This document shows positions 45,563 to 54,360 of a stretch of DNA of 64,000 nucleotides, one piece after another. The stretch covers positions 186,001 to 250,000 of the forward strand of contig NZ_BSRG01000002.1 of the NCBI RefSeq assembly GCF_040363165.1. Reading direction: 5' to 3'. The notes beneath the pieces are model-generated. The model ran no database searches. It was not told the origin of the DNA and saw only the letters and a list, made by a program, of their open reading frames with translations. Position numbers and translations under genes: made by a program. Every line of letters begins with the position of its first letter. Within the stretch, counting starts at the first letter, position 1. Origin of the DNA: Thermus sp. LT1-2-5. Lineage in GTDB: Bacteria; Deinococcota; Deinococci; Deinococcales; Thermaceae.

Positions 45563-47423
45563 AGCGGAAGAGCGGCTCTGGGCCCCAGAAGCCTTGCGCC
45601 AGGCGGCGAACCTCAAGAACTTCGCCGCGGAGTACCGGCGGAGCCTCGAGGACCCCGAGGGCTTCTGGGGGACCTGGGCCCGGCGCTTCTACTGGGAAAC
45701 GCCCTTCGCCAAGGTGTTGGAGTGGAACCTCCCCGAGCACCGCTGGTTCCTGGGCGGCACCACCAACGCCGTCTACAACGCCCTGGAACGCAACGTGGAA
45801 CGGGGGCTTCGGAACAAGGTGGCCCTCCTCTACCTGGGCGAGGACGGCCAGGAGCAAAAGCTCACCTACGGGGAGCTCCTGGACCGGGTGCGCCGCCTGG
45901 CCACGGCCCTCGAGGCCCTGGGCGTGGGCAAGGGGGACCGGGTGGTGGTCTACATGCCCCTCACCCTGGAGGGCGTCATCGCCATGCTGGCCACCGCCTA
46001 TCTGGGGGCCATCCACAGCGTGGTCTACGCCGGGCTCGGGGTAGCGGCGCTAAGGGAGCGCATCCTGGACGCCGGAGCCAAGCTCCTCATCGCCGGGGAC
46101 GTGAGCCACCGCCGGGGCAAGGGGGTGGACCTCCGCTCCATCGTGGAAGAGGCCATCAAGGACCTGCCCCTAAAGGTCATCTGGTTCCAACGGGCTTACC
46201 GGGGGAAGCTTCCCGAGGGGCATTACGATTTCCAGGAACTCCTCTGGAACACCCCCCCAAAGGCCCGGGCGGAGATGGTGGAGGCGGAGCATCCCCTCTT
46301 CATCCTCTACACCTCGGGCTCCACGGGCAAGCCCAAGGGGGTGGTCCACGTCCACGGCGGCTACATGGTGGGCACCACCTACCACCTGCGCACCTTCTTT
46401 GACGTGAAGGACGAGGACGTCTTCTGGGCCACCAGCGACATCGGCTGGATCGTGGGCCACTCCTACATCGTCTACGCCCCTCTCCTGGAGGGCGTTACCT
46501 CCCTGTTGCGGGAAGGGGCCCCCGACTACCCCGACCCCGGGGCCTTCTGGCAGGTGGTGGAGCGGTACCGGGTGAACGTGATGTTCACCGCCCCCACGGC
46601 GGTACGGCTTTTCATGAAGTACGGCCCGGAGTGGCCCAAGCGGTACGACCTCTCCTCCTTGCGCCTCCTGGCCGTGGCCGGGGAACCCCTAAACCCCGAG
46701 GCCCTGCGCTGGGCCTACACGCACCTGGTGGATGGGGGCCAAAGGGGCTTTGTGGCGGATAACTGGTGGCAGACGGAGCTGGGCGGGCCCACCCTGGGCA
46801 CCCCCCTCACCCTCCCAGCCAAGCCGGGCTTCGCCGGGGTGGCCCTCCCCGGGGTGGAGGCTTCCGTGGTGGACGAGGAGGGGAGGCCCGTGCCCCAGGG
46901 GCAAGGGGGGCTCTTGGTGCTCAAGCGGCCCTTCCCCCACATGATGCGCACCGTCTGGGGCAACCACGAGCGCTACCTCCAGTACTGGCGGGAGGTGCCG
47001 GGGGGCGTCTACGCCGCCGGGGACGTGGCGAGCCAGGACGAGGAGGGCTACTTTAGCGTCCTGGGCCGGGCGGACGATGTCCTCAACGTGGCTGGCCACC
47101 GCATCGGCACCGCGGACGTGGAAAGCGCCCTGGTTTCCCACCCCGCGGTGGCGGAGGCGGCGGTGATCGGGGTGCCTGACCCCCTGAAGGGGGAGGCCAT
47201 CAAGGCCTTCGTGGTCCTGCGCTCAGGGCAGAGCCCCTCGGAGGAGCTCAAGGAAGGGATCCTCCAGCACGTGCGCCGGGAACTCGGCCCCATCGCCACG
47301 CCCAGGGAAGTGGTCTTCCTGGACAAGCTGCCCAAGACCCGCTCGGGCAAGATCCTGAGGCGGCTTTTGAAGGCGAGGGAGCTGGGGAAGGATCCAGGGG
47401 ACCTTTCCACCCTGGAAGAGTAG
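45540..47423 (+). CDS. acetyl/propionyl-CoA synthetase-like enzyme (third ACS paralogue)
   Basis: A 627-residue ACS-family enzyme: P-loop [54 protein letters not shown], hinge [21 protein letters not shown] and Lys604 in KTRSGKILRRLLK. All catalytic motifs are intact. It shares the DNWWQTELG pocket wording with the fusion protein and differs there from acs ([11 protein letters not shown]), so those two form a subgroup that may prefer another short acid. Its start overlaps the end of the fusion gene by 23 bases with GGAGG upstream, so the two are co-translated. Confidence 0.93.
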   Translation: MAVEKLLKAEERLWAPEALRQAANLKNFAAEYRRSLEDPEGFWGTWARRFYWETPFAKVLEWNLPEHRWFLGGTTNAVYNALERNVERGLRNKVALLYLGEDGQEQKLTYGELLDRVRRLATALEALGVGKGDRVVVYMPLTLEGVIAMLATAYLGAIHSVVYAGLGVAALRERILDAGAKLLIAGDVSHRRGKGVDLRSIVEEAIKDLPLKVIWFQRAYRGKLPEGHYDFQELLWNTPPKARAEMVEAEHPLFILYTSGSTGKPKGVVHVHGGYMVGTTYHLRTFFDVKDEDVFWATSDIGWIVGHSYIVYAPLLEGVTSLLREGAPDYPDPGAFWQVVERYRVNVMFTAPTAVRLFMKYGPEWPKRYDLSSLRLLAVAGEPLNPEALRWAYTHLVDGGQRGFVADNWWQTELGGPTLGTPLTLPAKPGFAGVALPGVEASVVDEEGRPVPQGQGGLLVLKRPFPHMMRTVWGNHERYLQYWREVPGGVYAAGDVASQDEEGYFSVLGRADDVLNVAGHRIGTADVESALVSHPAVAEAAVIGVPDPLKGEAIKAFVVLRSGQSPSEELKEGILQHVRRELGPIATPREVVFLDKLPKTRSGKILRRLLKARELGKDPGDLSTLEE

Positions 47424-47439
47424 CCCCCTCCCCCTTGGT

Positions 47440-47468
47440 CCCACCCCCTCGGGGGCGGGTTTCCGTTT
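47440..47468 (+). terminator. terminator after the ACS pair
   Basis: CCCACCCCC-TC-GGGGGCGGG (one A-C mismatch) followed by TTTCCGTTT. It separates the ACS pair from the symporter promoter. Confidence 0.68.
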
Positions 47469-47499
47469 ACCCTCAGGCCTACCCCAGGGAAAACCCCGG

Positions 47500-47520
47500 C
47501 TTTTGCGCATGGTCGCAAAG
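47500..47520. promoter_or_regulatory. palindromic operator upstream of the actP promoter
   Basis: Perfect 6-base arms TTTGCG-N6-CGCAAA (47502-47507 / 47514-47519) centred about 55 bases before the predicted TSS, 10 bases upstream of the -35. That is a typical activator position. It shares TTT, ACCAT/ATGGT and CAAAGCCC blocks with the acs intergenic site at the same distance from -35. Confidence 0.6.
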
Positions 47521-47530
47521 CCCTCTTTTC

Positions 47531-47559
47531 TTGACACCCCCCTCATCCTTCCCTAAGAT
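47531..47559 (+). promoter_or_regulatory. promoter of the DUF4212-actP operon
   Basis: TTGACA (47531-47536), 17-base spacer, TAAGAT (47554-47559). TSS near 47566, giving a structured leader of about 64 bases. Confidence 0.75.
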
Positions 47560-47569
47560 TGCCGCTAAC

Positions 47570-47617
47570 CGCGAGGGAAGCTAACTAGAGGAGGCGCAGG
47601 CGGGCGCTTCCCGAGCG
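47570..47617 (+). other. leader hairpin of the symporter operon
   Basis: CGCGAGGGAAGC (47570-47581) can pair with GCTTCCCGAGCG (47606-47617), 10 of 12 positions, with a loop that contains a ribosome-binding-like GAGGAGG. It starts almost at the predicted 5' end and ends 12 bases before the ATG. It may protect the mRNA or regulate translation. Confidence 0.5.
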
Positions 47618-47629
47618 GGGGAGGGAGTT

Positions 47630-47881
47630 ATGAGCGCGTTAGAGAGCTACTGGCGAGAAAACCTAAGCCTGATCCGGAACCTCCTTATCGTATGGGCCTT
47701 GGTGTCCTACGTGCTGGGCATCCTTTTGGCGGAACCCCTGAACGCTATCCGGGTCTTCGGTGGCCCGCCCTTGGGGTTCTGGATCGCCCAGCAGGGGAGC
47801 ATCTACGTGTTCGTAATCCTTATCTTCTACTACGCTTCCCGGATGGCCGCCTTGGACCGAAAGTACGGCTTTGAGGACTAG
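47630..47881 (+). CDS. DUF4212 small symporter subunit
   Basis: An 83-residue protein with two membrane segments (about 18-37 and 55-73): NLSLIRNLLIVWALVSYVLGILLAEPLNAIRVFGGPPLGFWIAQQGSIYVFVILIFYYASRMAALDRKYG. This matches DUF4212, the small partner always found next to a subgroup of ActP-like symporters. GGGAGGGAG before the ATG; nine bases to actP. Confidence 0.93.
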   Translation: MSALESYWRENLSLIRNLLIVWALVSYVLGILLAEPLNAIRVFGGPPLGFWIAQQGSIYVFVILIFYYASRMAALDRKYGFED

Positions 47882-47890
47882 GAGGTCGCC

Positions 47891-49561
47891 ATGAGCGCTG
47901 AAGTCTGGACTTGGATCATTGTGCTTCTCACCTTTGCCCTCTACTTGGGCATCGGGTACTGGGCCCGCGTCCGGGAAACCACAGGGTTCTACGTGGCGGG
48001 CCGCGGCGTTCCTCCGGTGGCCAACGGGGCCGCCACCGCCGCCGACTGGATGTCGGGCGCCAGCTTTATCTCCATGGCTGGCCTCATCTCCTTCCTGGGC
48101 TTTGACGGGGCAGTATACCTCATGGGCTGGACAGGGGGGTATGTGCTACTCGCCCTCCTCCTCGCCCCCTATCTGCGCAAGTACGGCAAGTTCACCGTGC
48201 CCGAGTTCGTAGGGGACCGCTACTATTCCAACGTGGCCCGGGTGGTGGCGGTGATCTCCGCCCTCTTCGTCTCCTTCGTGTACGTGGTGCCCCAGCTCCG
48301 GGGCGTGGGCATCGTTCTTTCCCGCTACCTGGGGGTGGATGTGGCCACAGGGGTGTGGGCTGCCGTTTTGGTCACCGCCTTCATCGCCGTGATCGGCGGG
48401 ATGAAAGGCATCACCTGGACCCAGGTGGCCCAGTACACCGTGCTGATCATCGCCTACCTCATCACGGGTGTCGCCCTCTCCAACCTCCTCACGGGGAACC
48501 CCATCCCCCAACTTGCCTTCACCTTCTCCGACTTCGCTGTGCGCCTTAGCCAACTGCAAGTGGAGCTGGGCCTCAACGAGTACGTGAAGCCCTTCCAAAA
48601 CCTAAGCCAGCTCAACGTCTTCCTCATCACCCTAACCCTTATGGTGGGCACCGCCGGCCTACCCCACGTGATCATCCGCTTCTACACCGTGCCCAAGGCC
48701 TCCGACGCCCGTTGGAGCGCCGGTTGGGCCCTTCTTTTCATCGCCCTGCTCTACACCACCGCTCCCGCCGTGGCCGTCTTCTCCAAGTACAACCTCCTGA
48801 ACACCTTGGCCAACAAGCCGGTGGAGGAGGTGCAGCAGATTGACTGGGTGCAGAAGTGGAGCAAGACGGGCCTCCTCAAGTTGGAGGACAAAAACGGGGA
48901 CGGTATCTACCAAATCACCGCCAGCCGCGACACCAACGAGATCACGATTGACCGGGACATCATCGTCCTCTCCACGCCCGAGGTGGCGAAGCTCTCCCCC
49001 ATCGTGGTGGGCCTGGTGGCGGCAGGTGGCTTGGCAGCGGCGCTTTCCACGGCAGCGGGTCTTCTCATCGTCATGGCCAGCGCCATCTCCCACGACCTCT
49101 ACACCCGCATCATCAACCCCCAAGCCTCAGAGACCACCAAACTCACCATCGCCCGGGTGGTGATCCTCCTGGTCACGATCCTCGCCGCCCCCTTCGGCAT
49201 CAACCCCCCCGCCTTTATCGCCCAGCTGGTGGCCTTCGCCTTCGGGCTTGCCGCTAGCACCTTCTTCCCTGCCATCATCTTGGGCATCTTTGACCGGAGG
49301 ATGAACACGCAAGGGGCGGTGGCTGGGATGCTGGTGGGGCTTATTTTCACCGCCACCTACATCGTGGGCACCAACTACCTGGGCTGGCCTCGCTTCCTCT
49401 TCGGTATCTCCCCGGAGGGCATCGGCACCGTGGGAATGCTCCTGAACTTCCTGGTGGCCTACCTGGTCTCCCGGGCCACGCCCCCGCCCCCCGTGGAGAT
49501 CCAGAAACTGGTGGACGAGATCCGTGTTCCCAAGGGAGCAGGCCAGGCAGCGGAACACTAA
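47891..49561 (+). CDS. actP: ActP-like sodium:solute symporter (acetate uptake)
   Basis: A 556-residue SSS-family transporter with about 13 membrane segments. Family marks: ETTGFYVAGRGVPPVANGAATAADWMSGASFISMAGLI, LMVGTAGLPHVIIRFYTVP (the ActP-type GTAGLPH block), AALSTAAGLLIVMASAISHDLYTRIINP. A hydrophilic insertion near 320-360 (KLEDKNGDGIYQITASRDTNEI) is typical of the VC_2705 subfamily that pairs with DUF4212. It probably takes up acetate or other short monocarboxylates with Na+ or H+. The name is by family and context. Confidence 0.92.
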   Translation: MSAEVWTWIIVLLTFALYLGIGYWARVRETTGFYVAGRGVPPVANGAATAADWMSGASFISMAGLISFLGFDGAVYLMGWTGGYVLLALLLAPYLRKYGKFTVPEFVGDRYYSNVARVVAVISALFVSFVYVVPQLRGVGIVLSRYLGVDVATGVWAAVLVTAFIAVIGGMKGITWTQVAQYTVLIIAYLITGVALSNLLTGNPIPQLAFTFSDFAVRLSQLQVELGLNEYVKPFQNLSQLNVFLITLTLMVGTAGLPHVIIRFYTVPKASDARWSAGWALLFIALLYTTAPAVAVFSKYNLLNTLANKPVEEVQQIDWVQKWSKTGLLKLEDKNGDGIYQITASRDTNEITIDRDIIVLSTPEVAKLSPIVVGLVAAGGLAAALSTAAGLLIVMASAISHDLYTRIINPQASETTKLTIARVVILLVTILAAPFGINPPAFIAQLVAFAFGLAASTFFPAIILGIFDRRMNTQGAVAGMLVGLIFTATYIVGTNYLGWPRFLFGISPEGIGTVGMLLNFLVAYLVSRATPPPPVEIQKLVDEIRVPKGAGQAAEH

Positions 49562-49567
49562 GGAAGA

Positions 49568-49592
49568 CCCCCCGGGGAAGCCCCGGGGGGTT
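49568..49592 (+). terminator. terminator after actP
   Basis: A 10-bp perfect stem CCCCCCGGGG / CCCCGGGGGG with an AAG loop, followed by TTCCCC. Confidence 0.68.
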
Positions 49593-49627
49593 CCCCATTG
49601 GCCCACCCTAAAACCCTAAAGTAGAGT

Positions 49628-49999
49628 ATGGTCTTTCGCTACCTTCGCTTTTACCTGGGAACCTTGGTAGCCCTCTTCGCCTTCTATCTGGGGGGGCACT
49701 ACGCCTTAGGCCTTCCCTTTCCCACCCCCGGCTTCCTCCTGCGCCTCGCCCTAGTGTCCCTAGTGGGCATGGGGCTTGGCGTCCTCTACCACCGCCTCTG
49801 GCCCCTCCCCCCACCAGGCCTGGGGCGGGTGGTGCGGCTTTTCGTCCTCCTGCCTCCCGCCTTCGTCTTGGGCCTAGGCCTCACCCTGGCCCTGGGAGGG
49901 CAGGCGGCCTACCACTTCCTGGTGCCCCTTTTGGCCTGGCTCGCCCCGGACTATGGACCCCAAAGCGGTCCCACCCCTGAACGCCCTCCCCGAGGCTGA
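49628..49999 (+). CDS. four-span membrane protein in the acetate locus
   Basis: A 123-residue hydrophobic protein with about four segments (FYLGTLVALFAFYLGGHYALGL, LLRLALVSLVGMGLGVLYH, VVRLFVLLPPAFVLGLGLTLALG, AAYHFLVPLLAWL). No family recognised. A TAAAGT box lies five bases upstream, so it may start a transcript running through the following regulatory genes. Its 3' end overlaps the DUF294 gene by 47 bases. Confidence 0.72.
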   Translation: MVFRYLRFYLGTLVALFAFYLGGHYALGLPFPTPGFLLRLALVSLVGMGLGVLYHRLWPLPPPGLGRVVRLFVLLPPAFVLGLGLTLALGGQAAYHFLVPLLAWLAPDYGPQSGPTPERPPRG

Positions 50000-51698
50000 G
50001 CGGGAAGCCCGCCTCCAGGAGGCCCAGGAGGAAACCTACCCCCCTGGCACCCGCTTCCTCCTGCAAGGGGGGGAGCCCGCTCACGCCCTGTTCCTGGTGC
50101 TGGAAGGAGAGGTGGCCCTCCTGGACGGGGAACAGGAGGTGGGGGTGCTCGGGGCGGGGGAGTTTTTCGGGTTTCCCTCCCTCCTTTCCGGGGAGCCCCC
50201 GGCCTTTAGCGTGGTGGCCAAGACCCCGGTGCGCCTCCTCCGCTTTCCCGAGGAGAGCTTCCGCAAGCTCCTCGCCCACCCCGAGGCGGCCCGCTTCTTC
50301 GGGCAGGGGCTGGCGGAGCGGGTGCGGCTTAGGGCCTTGGACCTCTCCCTCTTCGCCCCCGTGGGGCGGCTGGTGCGGCGGGCACCGATCTTCATCGCCC
50401 CGGAGGCCCCAGTACAGGAAGCGGCGCGGAGGATGCGGGAGGAAGGCATCAGCAGCCTCCTGGTGGCCTCTGACCCCCCCGGCATCCTCACCGACCGCGA
50501 CCTGAGGAACCGGGTCTTGGCCGAGGGCCTCCCCCCCTCCACCCCGGTGGCGGCGGCCATGACCGCCCCCCTCTTCGCCCTCCCCGCAGACACCCCCCTC
50601 TACGAGGCGGTGGCGGCCATGGTGGAGCGGGGCATCCACCACCTGCCCCTCACGGAAGGGGAAAGGATCGTGGGCCTGGTGACCCACACCGATCTTCTCC
50701 TCCACCAGGCGCAAAGCCCCCTCCTCCTCCTGCGGCGGATCGAGCGCCTGGAGCTCGGTCGCTACAGCGCCGAGGTGGCCCATCTGGTGGAGGGGCTTTT
50801 TCAGAAGGGCCTCGAGGCCCTCGAGATCGGCCGGGTGGTGGCCTCCTTGAACGACGCCCTGATCCGCCGTCTGGTCAAGGAGGCGGAAACTGCCCTGGGG
50901 CCACCCCCCATCCCCTATAGCTTCATGGTCTTCGGCTCGGAGGGCCGCAGGGAACAGGCCCTCCTCACCGACCAGGACAACGCCTTGGTCCTGGGGGAAG
51001 GGGGGCACGAGGCCTACTTCCAGGCCCTGGCGGAGCGGGTGGTGGGGGGGCTTTTGCAGGCGGGGATCCCCGAGTGCAAAGGAGGGTACATGGCCACCCG
51101 CTGGCGCATGCCCCTCACGGACTGGATCGCCACCTTCCGCCGCTTCATGGAAACCCCCGAACCCCAGGCCCTCTTGGAAACCCAGATCTTCTTTGACTTC
51201 CGGAGCGCCGCCGGGGACCTTTCCCTTAAGCCCTTGGAGGAAGCCGTCCTGGAAGGGGCCAAGCGGGGGGTTTTCCTCTACCACCTGGCCCGGGCCAGCC
51301 TGGAGTTCCGCCCTCCCTTGGGCTTCCTGGGCAGGGTGCGCACGGAGGAAGGCTTTGTGGACCTCAAGCGCTCGGCCCTCGCCCCCATCGTGGCCCTGGC
51401 CCGGCTTTACGCCCTCCTGGCCGGAAGCGCCACCAAGGGTACGGTGGAGCGGCTACGGGCGGCGGCGGAAGGGGGGACGCTAAGCCGGGAAGGGGCGGAG
51501 CGGCTCGAGGAGGCCTTCCGCTTCTTCTTCGGCCTGCGCCTGGCCCACCAGCTCCAGGCCTTCCGCGAGGGCAAGGAGATCGGCAACAAGGTGCTCTGGG
51601 CGGCCCTCTCCCCCGGGGAAAGGCGGCGGGCCCTGGAGGGGTTTAGGGCCATCCTAGAGGTCCAGGAAAGCACGGCGAGCCGCTTTAACCTGCGATGA
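49953..51698 (+). CDS. cNMP-binding / CBS / DUF294 nucleotidyltransferase-like protein
   Basis: A 581-residue cytosolic protein. A cyclic-nucleotide-binding-type beta-roll (about 15-115), two CBS domains (about 140-265, adenosine-nucleotide sensors: ISSLLVASDPPGILTDRDLRNRVL, GIHHLPLTEGERIVGLVTHTDLLL), a DUF294 putative nucleotidyltransferase (about 290-420 with FMVFGSEGRREQALLTDQDNALV, Gly-Ser and Asp-x-Asp) and a DUF294_C helical domain follow. Such proteins recur next to ActP and acetate-sensing kinases in other bacteria; substrate unknown, probably a nucleotidylylating or uridylyl-transfer-like enzyme responding to AMP/ATP. Confidence 0.9.
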   Translation: MDPKAVPPLNALPEAEREARLQEAQEETYPPGTRFLLQGGEPAHALFLVLEGEVALLDGEQEVGVLGAGEFFGFPSLLSGEPPAFSVVAKTPVRLLRFPEESFRKLLAHPEAARFFGQGLAERVRLRALDLSLFAPVGRLVRRAPIFIAPEAPVQEAARRMREEGISSLLVASDPPGILTDRDLRNRVLAEGLPPSTPVAAAMTAPLFALPADTPLYEAVAAMVERGIHHLPLTEGERIVGLVTHTDLLLHQAQSPLLLLRRIERLELGRYSAEVAHLVEGLFQKGLEALEIGRVVASLNDALIRRLVKEAETALGPPPIPYSFMVFGSEGRREQALLTDQDNALVLGEGGHEAYFQALAERVVGGLLQAGIPECKGGYMATRWRMPLTDWIATFRRFMETPEPQALLETQIFFDFRSAAGDLSLKPLEEAVLEGAKRGVFLYHLARASLEFRPPLGFLGRVRTEEGFVDLKRSALAPIVALARLYALLAGSATKGTVERLRAAAEGGTLSREGAERLEEAFRFFFGLRLAHQLQAFREGKEIGNKVLWAALSPGERRRALEGFRAILEVQESTASRFNLR

Positions 51699-51871
51699 AG
51701 GAGAAAGCCTTCGCCCTTTTCCTCCTCGCCCTCTTCCTCTTCACCCTGCCCCTAAGCCTCCTCTTCCGAGGGGTAGGGGGGCCCTGGGAGCTTCCTCCCC
51801 TTTACCTTTACCTCTTCGGGGCCTGGGCCTTGGTGGTCCTCCTGGCCTTTCTCCTCTTCCGCCGGCCATGA
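51695..51871 (+). CDS. 58-residue two-span membrane protein
   Basis: Frame MKEKAFALFLLALFLFTLPLS... ending AFLLFRRP, with two predicted membrane segments. It overlaps the DUF294 gene by ATGA at the start and the kinase gene by ATGA at the stop, so it is certainly in translated register. Likely an accessory of the SSS-type sensor, as the small DUF4212 protein is of the symporter; inference. Confidence 0.7.
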   Translation: MKEKAFALFLLALFLFTLPLSLLFRGVGGPWELPPLYLYLFGAWALVVLLAFLLFRRP

Positions 51872-54360
51872 GTCCTTGGGCGCTCCTCCTCGGGCTTCTC
51901 CTCTACCTAGGCCTCCTCTTCCTGGTGGCCCTCTGGGGGGAAAGCCGCCCCCGCCTCGCCCAAAACCCTTGGGTCTATGCCCTTTCCCTGGCGGTCTACG
52001 CCACCGCCTGGACCTTCCTGGGTAGCGCCGGCCGGGCGGCCACGGAAGGGGCCACCTTTCTGCCCATCTACCTAGGCCCCACCCTGGTCCTCCTCCTTTG
52101 GCCCTGGCTCCACGGGAGGCTCCTCGCCCTGGCCCGAACCCACCGCCTCACCTCCTGGGCGGACTTCCTTCACCTGCGCTATGGCCCTGGCCCCCTGGCC
52201 CCCCTGGCGGCGGGGTTCTTGGTGGTGGGGCTTCTGCCCTACCTGGCCCTGCAGCTCAAGGCCATCGCCCAGGCCTTCCTCTTCCTGAGCGGGGAAGAAG
52301 CCCCCTTGGCGGACGTGGCCCTCCTCACCGCCCTCCTCCTCGCCCTCTTCGCCATCCTCTTCGGGACCCGCCGCCTGGACCCCTCCGAGCGCCACCCGGG
52401 CCTGGTCCTGGCGGTGGCCTTCGAGTCCTTGGTGAAGCTCTTCGCCCTCCTCCTGGTGGGGGCCTTGGTTCTCCTAAGCCTGGGAAACCCCTTCCCCCGC
52501 GCCCAGGCCGAGCCTGACCTCCACCCCCTCCTCCTGCCCCCCGAGGGGCTTTCCGGGCACCTGGCCTGGGTGAGCCTGGTGGCGCTCTCGAGCCTCGCCT
52601 TCCTCTTCCTGCCCCGGCAGTTCCACGTGGCGGTGGTGGAAAGCCAAAACCCCCGCCACCTGCCCCACGCCGCCTGGGCCTTTCCCCTATACCTTCTCCT
52701 CATCAACCTACCCATCCTCCCCTTGGCCCTTTGGGGGAGGCTTCTCCTGCCCGGAGAAAACCCCGACCTCTACGTCCTGGCCCTGCCCCTCCTGGCCGGA
52801 AGCCCCCCCGTGGCCTTTTTGGCTTTCCTGGGAGCGGTATCCGCGGCCACGGCCATGGTGGTGGTGGAGGGGCTTTCCCTTTCCATCCTCCTCTCCAACC
52901 ACCTCCTCTCCCCCCTCCTCCTGCGCCGCCGCGCCCTGGGAAGCCTCCTCCTTTGGCGCAGGCTGGCCATCCTCCTGGTGCTCCTCCTCGCCTACCTCTA
53001 CTTCCGCCTGGCGGGGGAGGCCTACGCCCTGGTGGGCATGGGGCTCATCTCCTTCGTGGCGGTGGCGCAGCTGGCCCCGGCGGCCCTCCTGGGCCTCTTC
53101 TGGAAAGGGGCCACGGGGGCGGGGGCCCTGGCGGGGTTCCTCGCCGGGGTGGCCCTTTGGGCCTACACCCTCTTCCTCCCTGCCCTGGCCCGCTCCGGCT
53201 TCCTCCCCCCCCTCTTCCTAGAAGGCCCCCACCCCCTCCTCCACCCGGAGGGGCTTTTGGGCCTAAAGGGATTGGACCCCATCACCCATGGCTTCCTGGT
53301 AAGCCTGGGGACCAACCTGGCCCTCACCTTGGGCGTATCCCTCTTCACCCGCAAGGAGGCCCCCCTAGGGGGGCGCACCGGGGAGGTGGCGGCGCTCGCG
53401 GCCCTTTTGGAAAGGATCTTAGGAAAAGAGGTGGCGGAGGCCTTCCTCAAGGAAGCGGAAGGCCTTTCCGGCACCGAGGCTGCCTTGCGGGCCGAGGCCT
53501 TTCTCTCCTCCGCCCTGGGGCCCGCCACCGCCCGGCTCCTCCTCCTTTCCGTCACGGAAGAAGCCCGGGAGGAGCATAAGCCCCTCCTGGAGGAGGCGGC
53601 CCGGGAGTCCAAGGCGGTGCGGGCCTACGCCCAGGCCCTGGAAAGGGCCCAGGCCGAACTGGCCGAGGCCTACGAGCGGCTAAAAGCCCTGGACCAGGCC
53701 AAGGACGAGCTCCTTTGGGCCGTGTCCCACGAGCTCAAGACCCCCCTCACCGCGGTGCGGGCCCTGGCGGAGATCCTGGCCACCCACCCCGACCTCTCCG
53801 AGGAGGAGCGGAGGCGCTTCACCGCTCTTTTGGCGAAGGAGGCGGCGAGGCTTTCCCGCCTGGTGGAGGAGGTCCTGCGCTACGCCCGCCTTCAGACGGG
53901 CCCCGCCCCCAAGAAGGAGCCCACGGACCTCAAGGCCCTGGCGGAGGAGGCCCTGAGCCTCACCGAGCCCTTGGCCCGGGAGCGGGGCGTTAAGCTGGAA
54001 GCGGCCTTGCTGCCCCTCCAAGCGGACACCGACCGGGACCGGGTCCTCCAGGTACTCCTGAACCTCCTCACGAACGCCGTGCGCCACGCCCAAAGCCGGG
54101 TGCGCCTGGAGCTTGGGGCGAGGGGGCAGGAGGCCCTTTTCCGCGTCCTGGACGACGGCCCCGGGGTGCCCAAGGAGGCGCGGGAGCGGATCTTTGAACC
54201 CTTCCAGAGCCTTGCGGGGGGCACAGGGCTAGGGCTTTACCTGGCGCGGCGCCTCGCCGAGGGCCTGGGCGGGCGGGTTTACCTGGAAGAGGGGGAAGGC
54301 GGGGCCTTTGCCTTCACCGTACCCTTGGAGGTGAACCATGCGGATCCTTTTGGTGGATGA
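51868..54360 (+). CDS. SSS-family sensor histidine kinase (CrbS/CbrA type)
   Basis: An 830-residue protein. Residues 1-500 resemble a sodium:solute symporter with about 13 segments (YATAWTFLGSAGRAATEGATFLPIYLGPTLVLLLWPWL, FLFLPRQFHVAVVESQNPRHLPHAAW, FLGAVSAATAMVVVEGLSLSILLSNHLLSPLL). A linker with a coiled coil leads to HisKA with His621 in AVSHELKTPLTAVRAL and an HATPase with N-box NLLTNAVRHA, G1 DDGPGVP and G2 GTGLGLYLAR. CrbS/CbrA kinases of this design control acs/actP or carbon use in Gammaproteobacteria; here it presumably senses acetate flux. It overlaps the response regulator gene. Confidence 0.93.
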   Translation: MSPWALLLGLLLYLGLLFLVALWGESRPRLAQNPWVYALSLAVYATAWTFLGSAGRAATEGATFLPIYLGPTLVLLLWPWLHGRLLALARTHRLTSWADFLHLRYGPGPLAPLAAGFLVVGLLPYLALQLKAIAQAFLFLSGEEAPLADVALLTALLLALFAILFGTRRLDPSERHPGLVLAVAFESLVKLFALLLVGALVLLSLGNPFPRAQAEPDLHPLLLPPEGLSGHLAWVSLVALSSLAFLFLPRQFHVAVVESQNPRHLPHAAWAFPLYLLLINLPILPLALWGRLLLPGENPDLYVLALPLLAGSPPVAFLAFLGAVSAATAMVVVEGLSLSILLSNHLLSPLLLRRRALGSLLLWRRLAILLVLLLAYLYFRLAGEAYALVGMGLISFVAVAQLAPAALLGLFWKGATGAGALAGFLAGVALWAYTLFLPALARSGFLPPLFLEGPHPLLHPEGLLGLKGLDPITHGFLVSLGTNLALTLGVSLFTRKEAPLGGRTGEVAALAALLERILGKEVAEAFLKEAEGLSGTEAALRAEAFLSSALGPATARLLLLSVTEEAREEHKPLLEEAARESKAVRAYAQALERAQAELAEAYERLKALDQAKDELLWAVSHELKTPLTAVRALAEILATHPDLSEEERRRFTALLAKEAARLSRLVEEVLRYARLQTGPAPKKEPTDLKALAEEALSLTEPLARERGVKLEAALLPLQADTDRDRVLQVLLNLLTNAVRHAQSRVRLELGARGQEALFRVLDDGPGVPKEARERIFEPFQSLAGGTGLGLYLARRLAEGLGGRVYLEEGEGGAFAFTVPLEVNHADPFGG

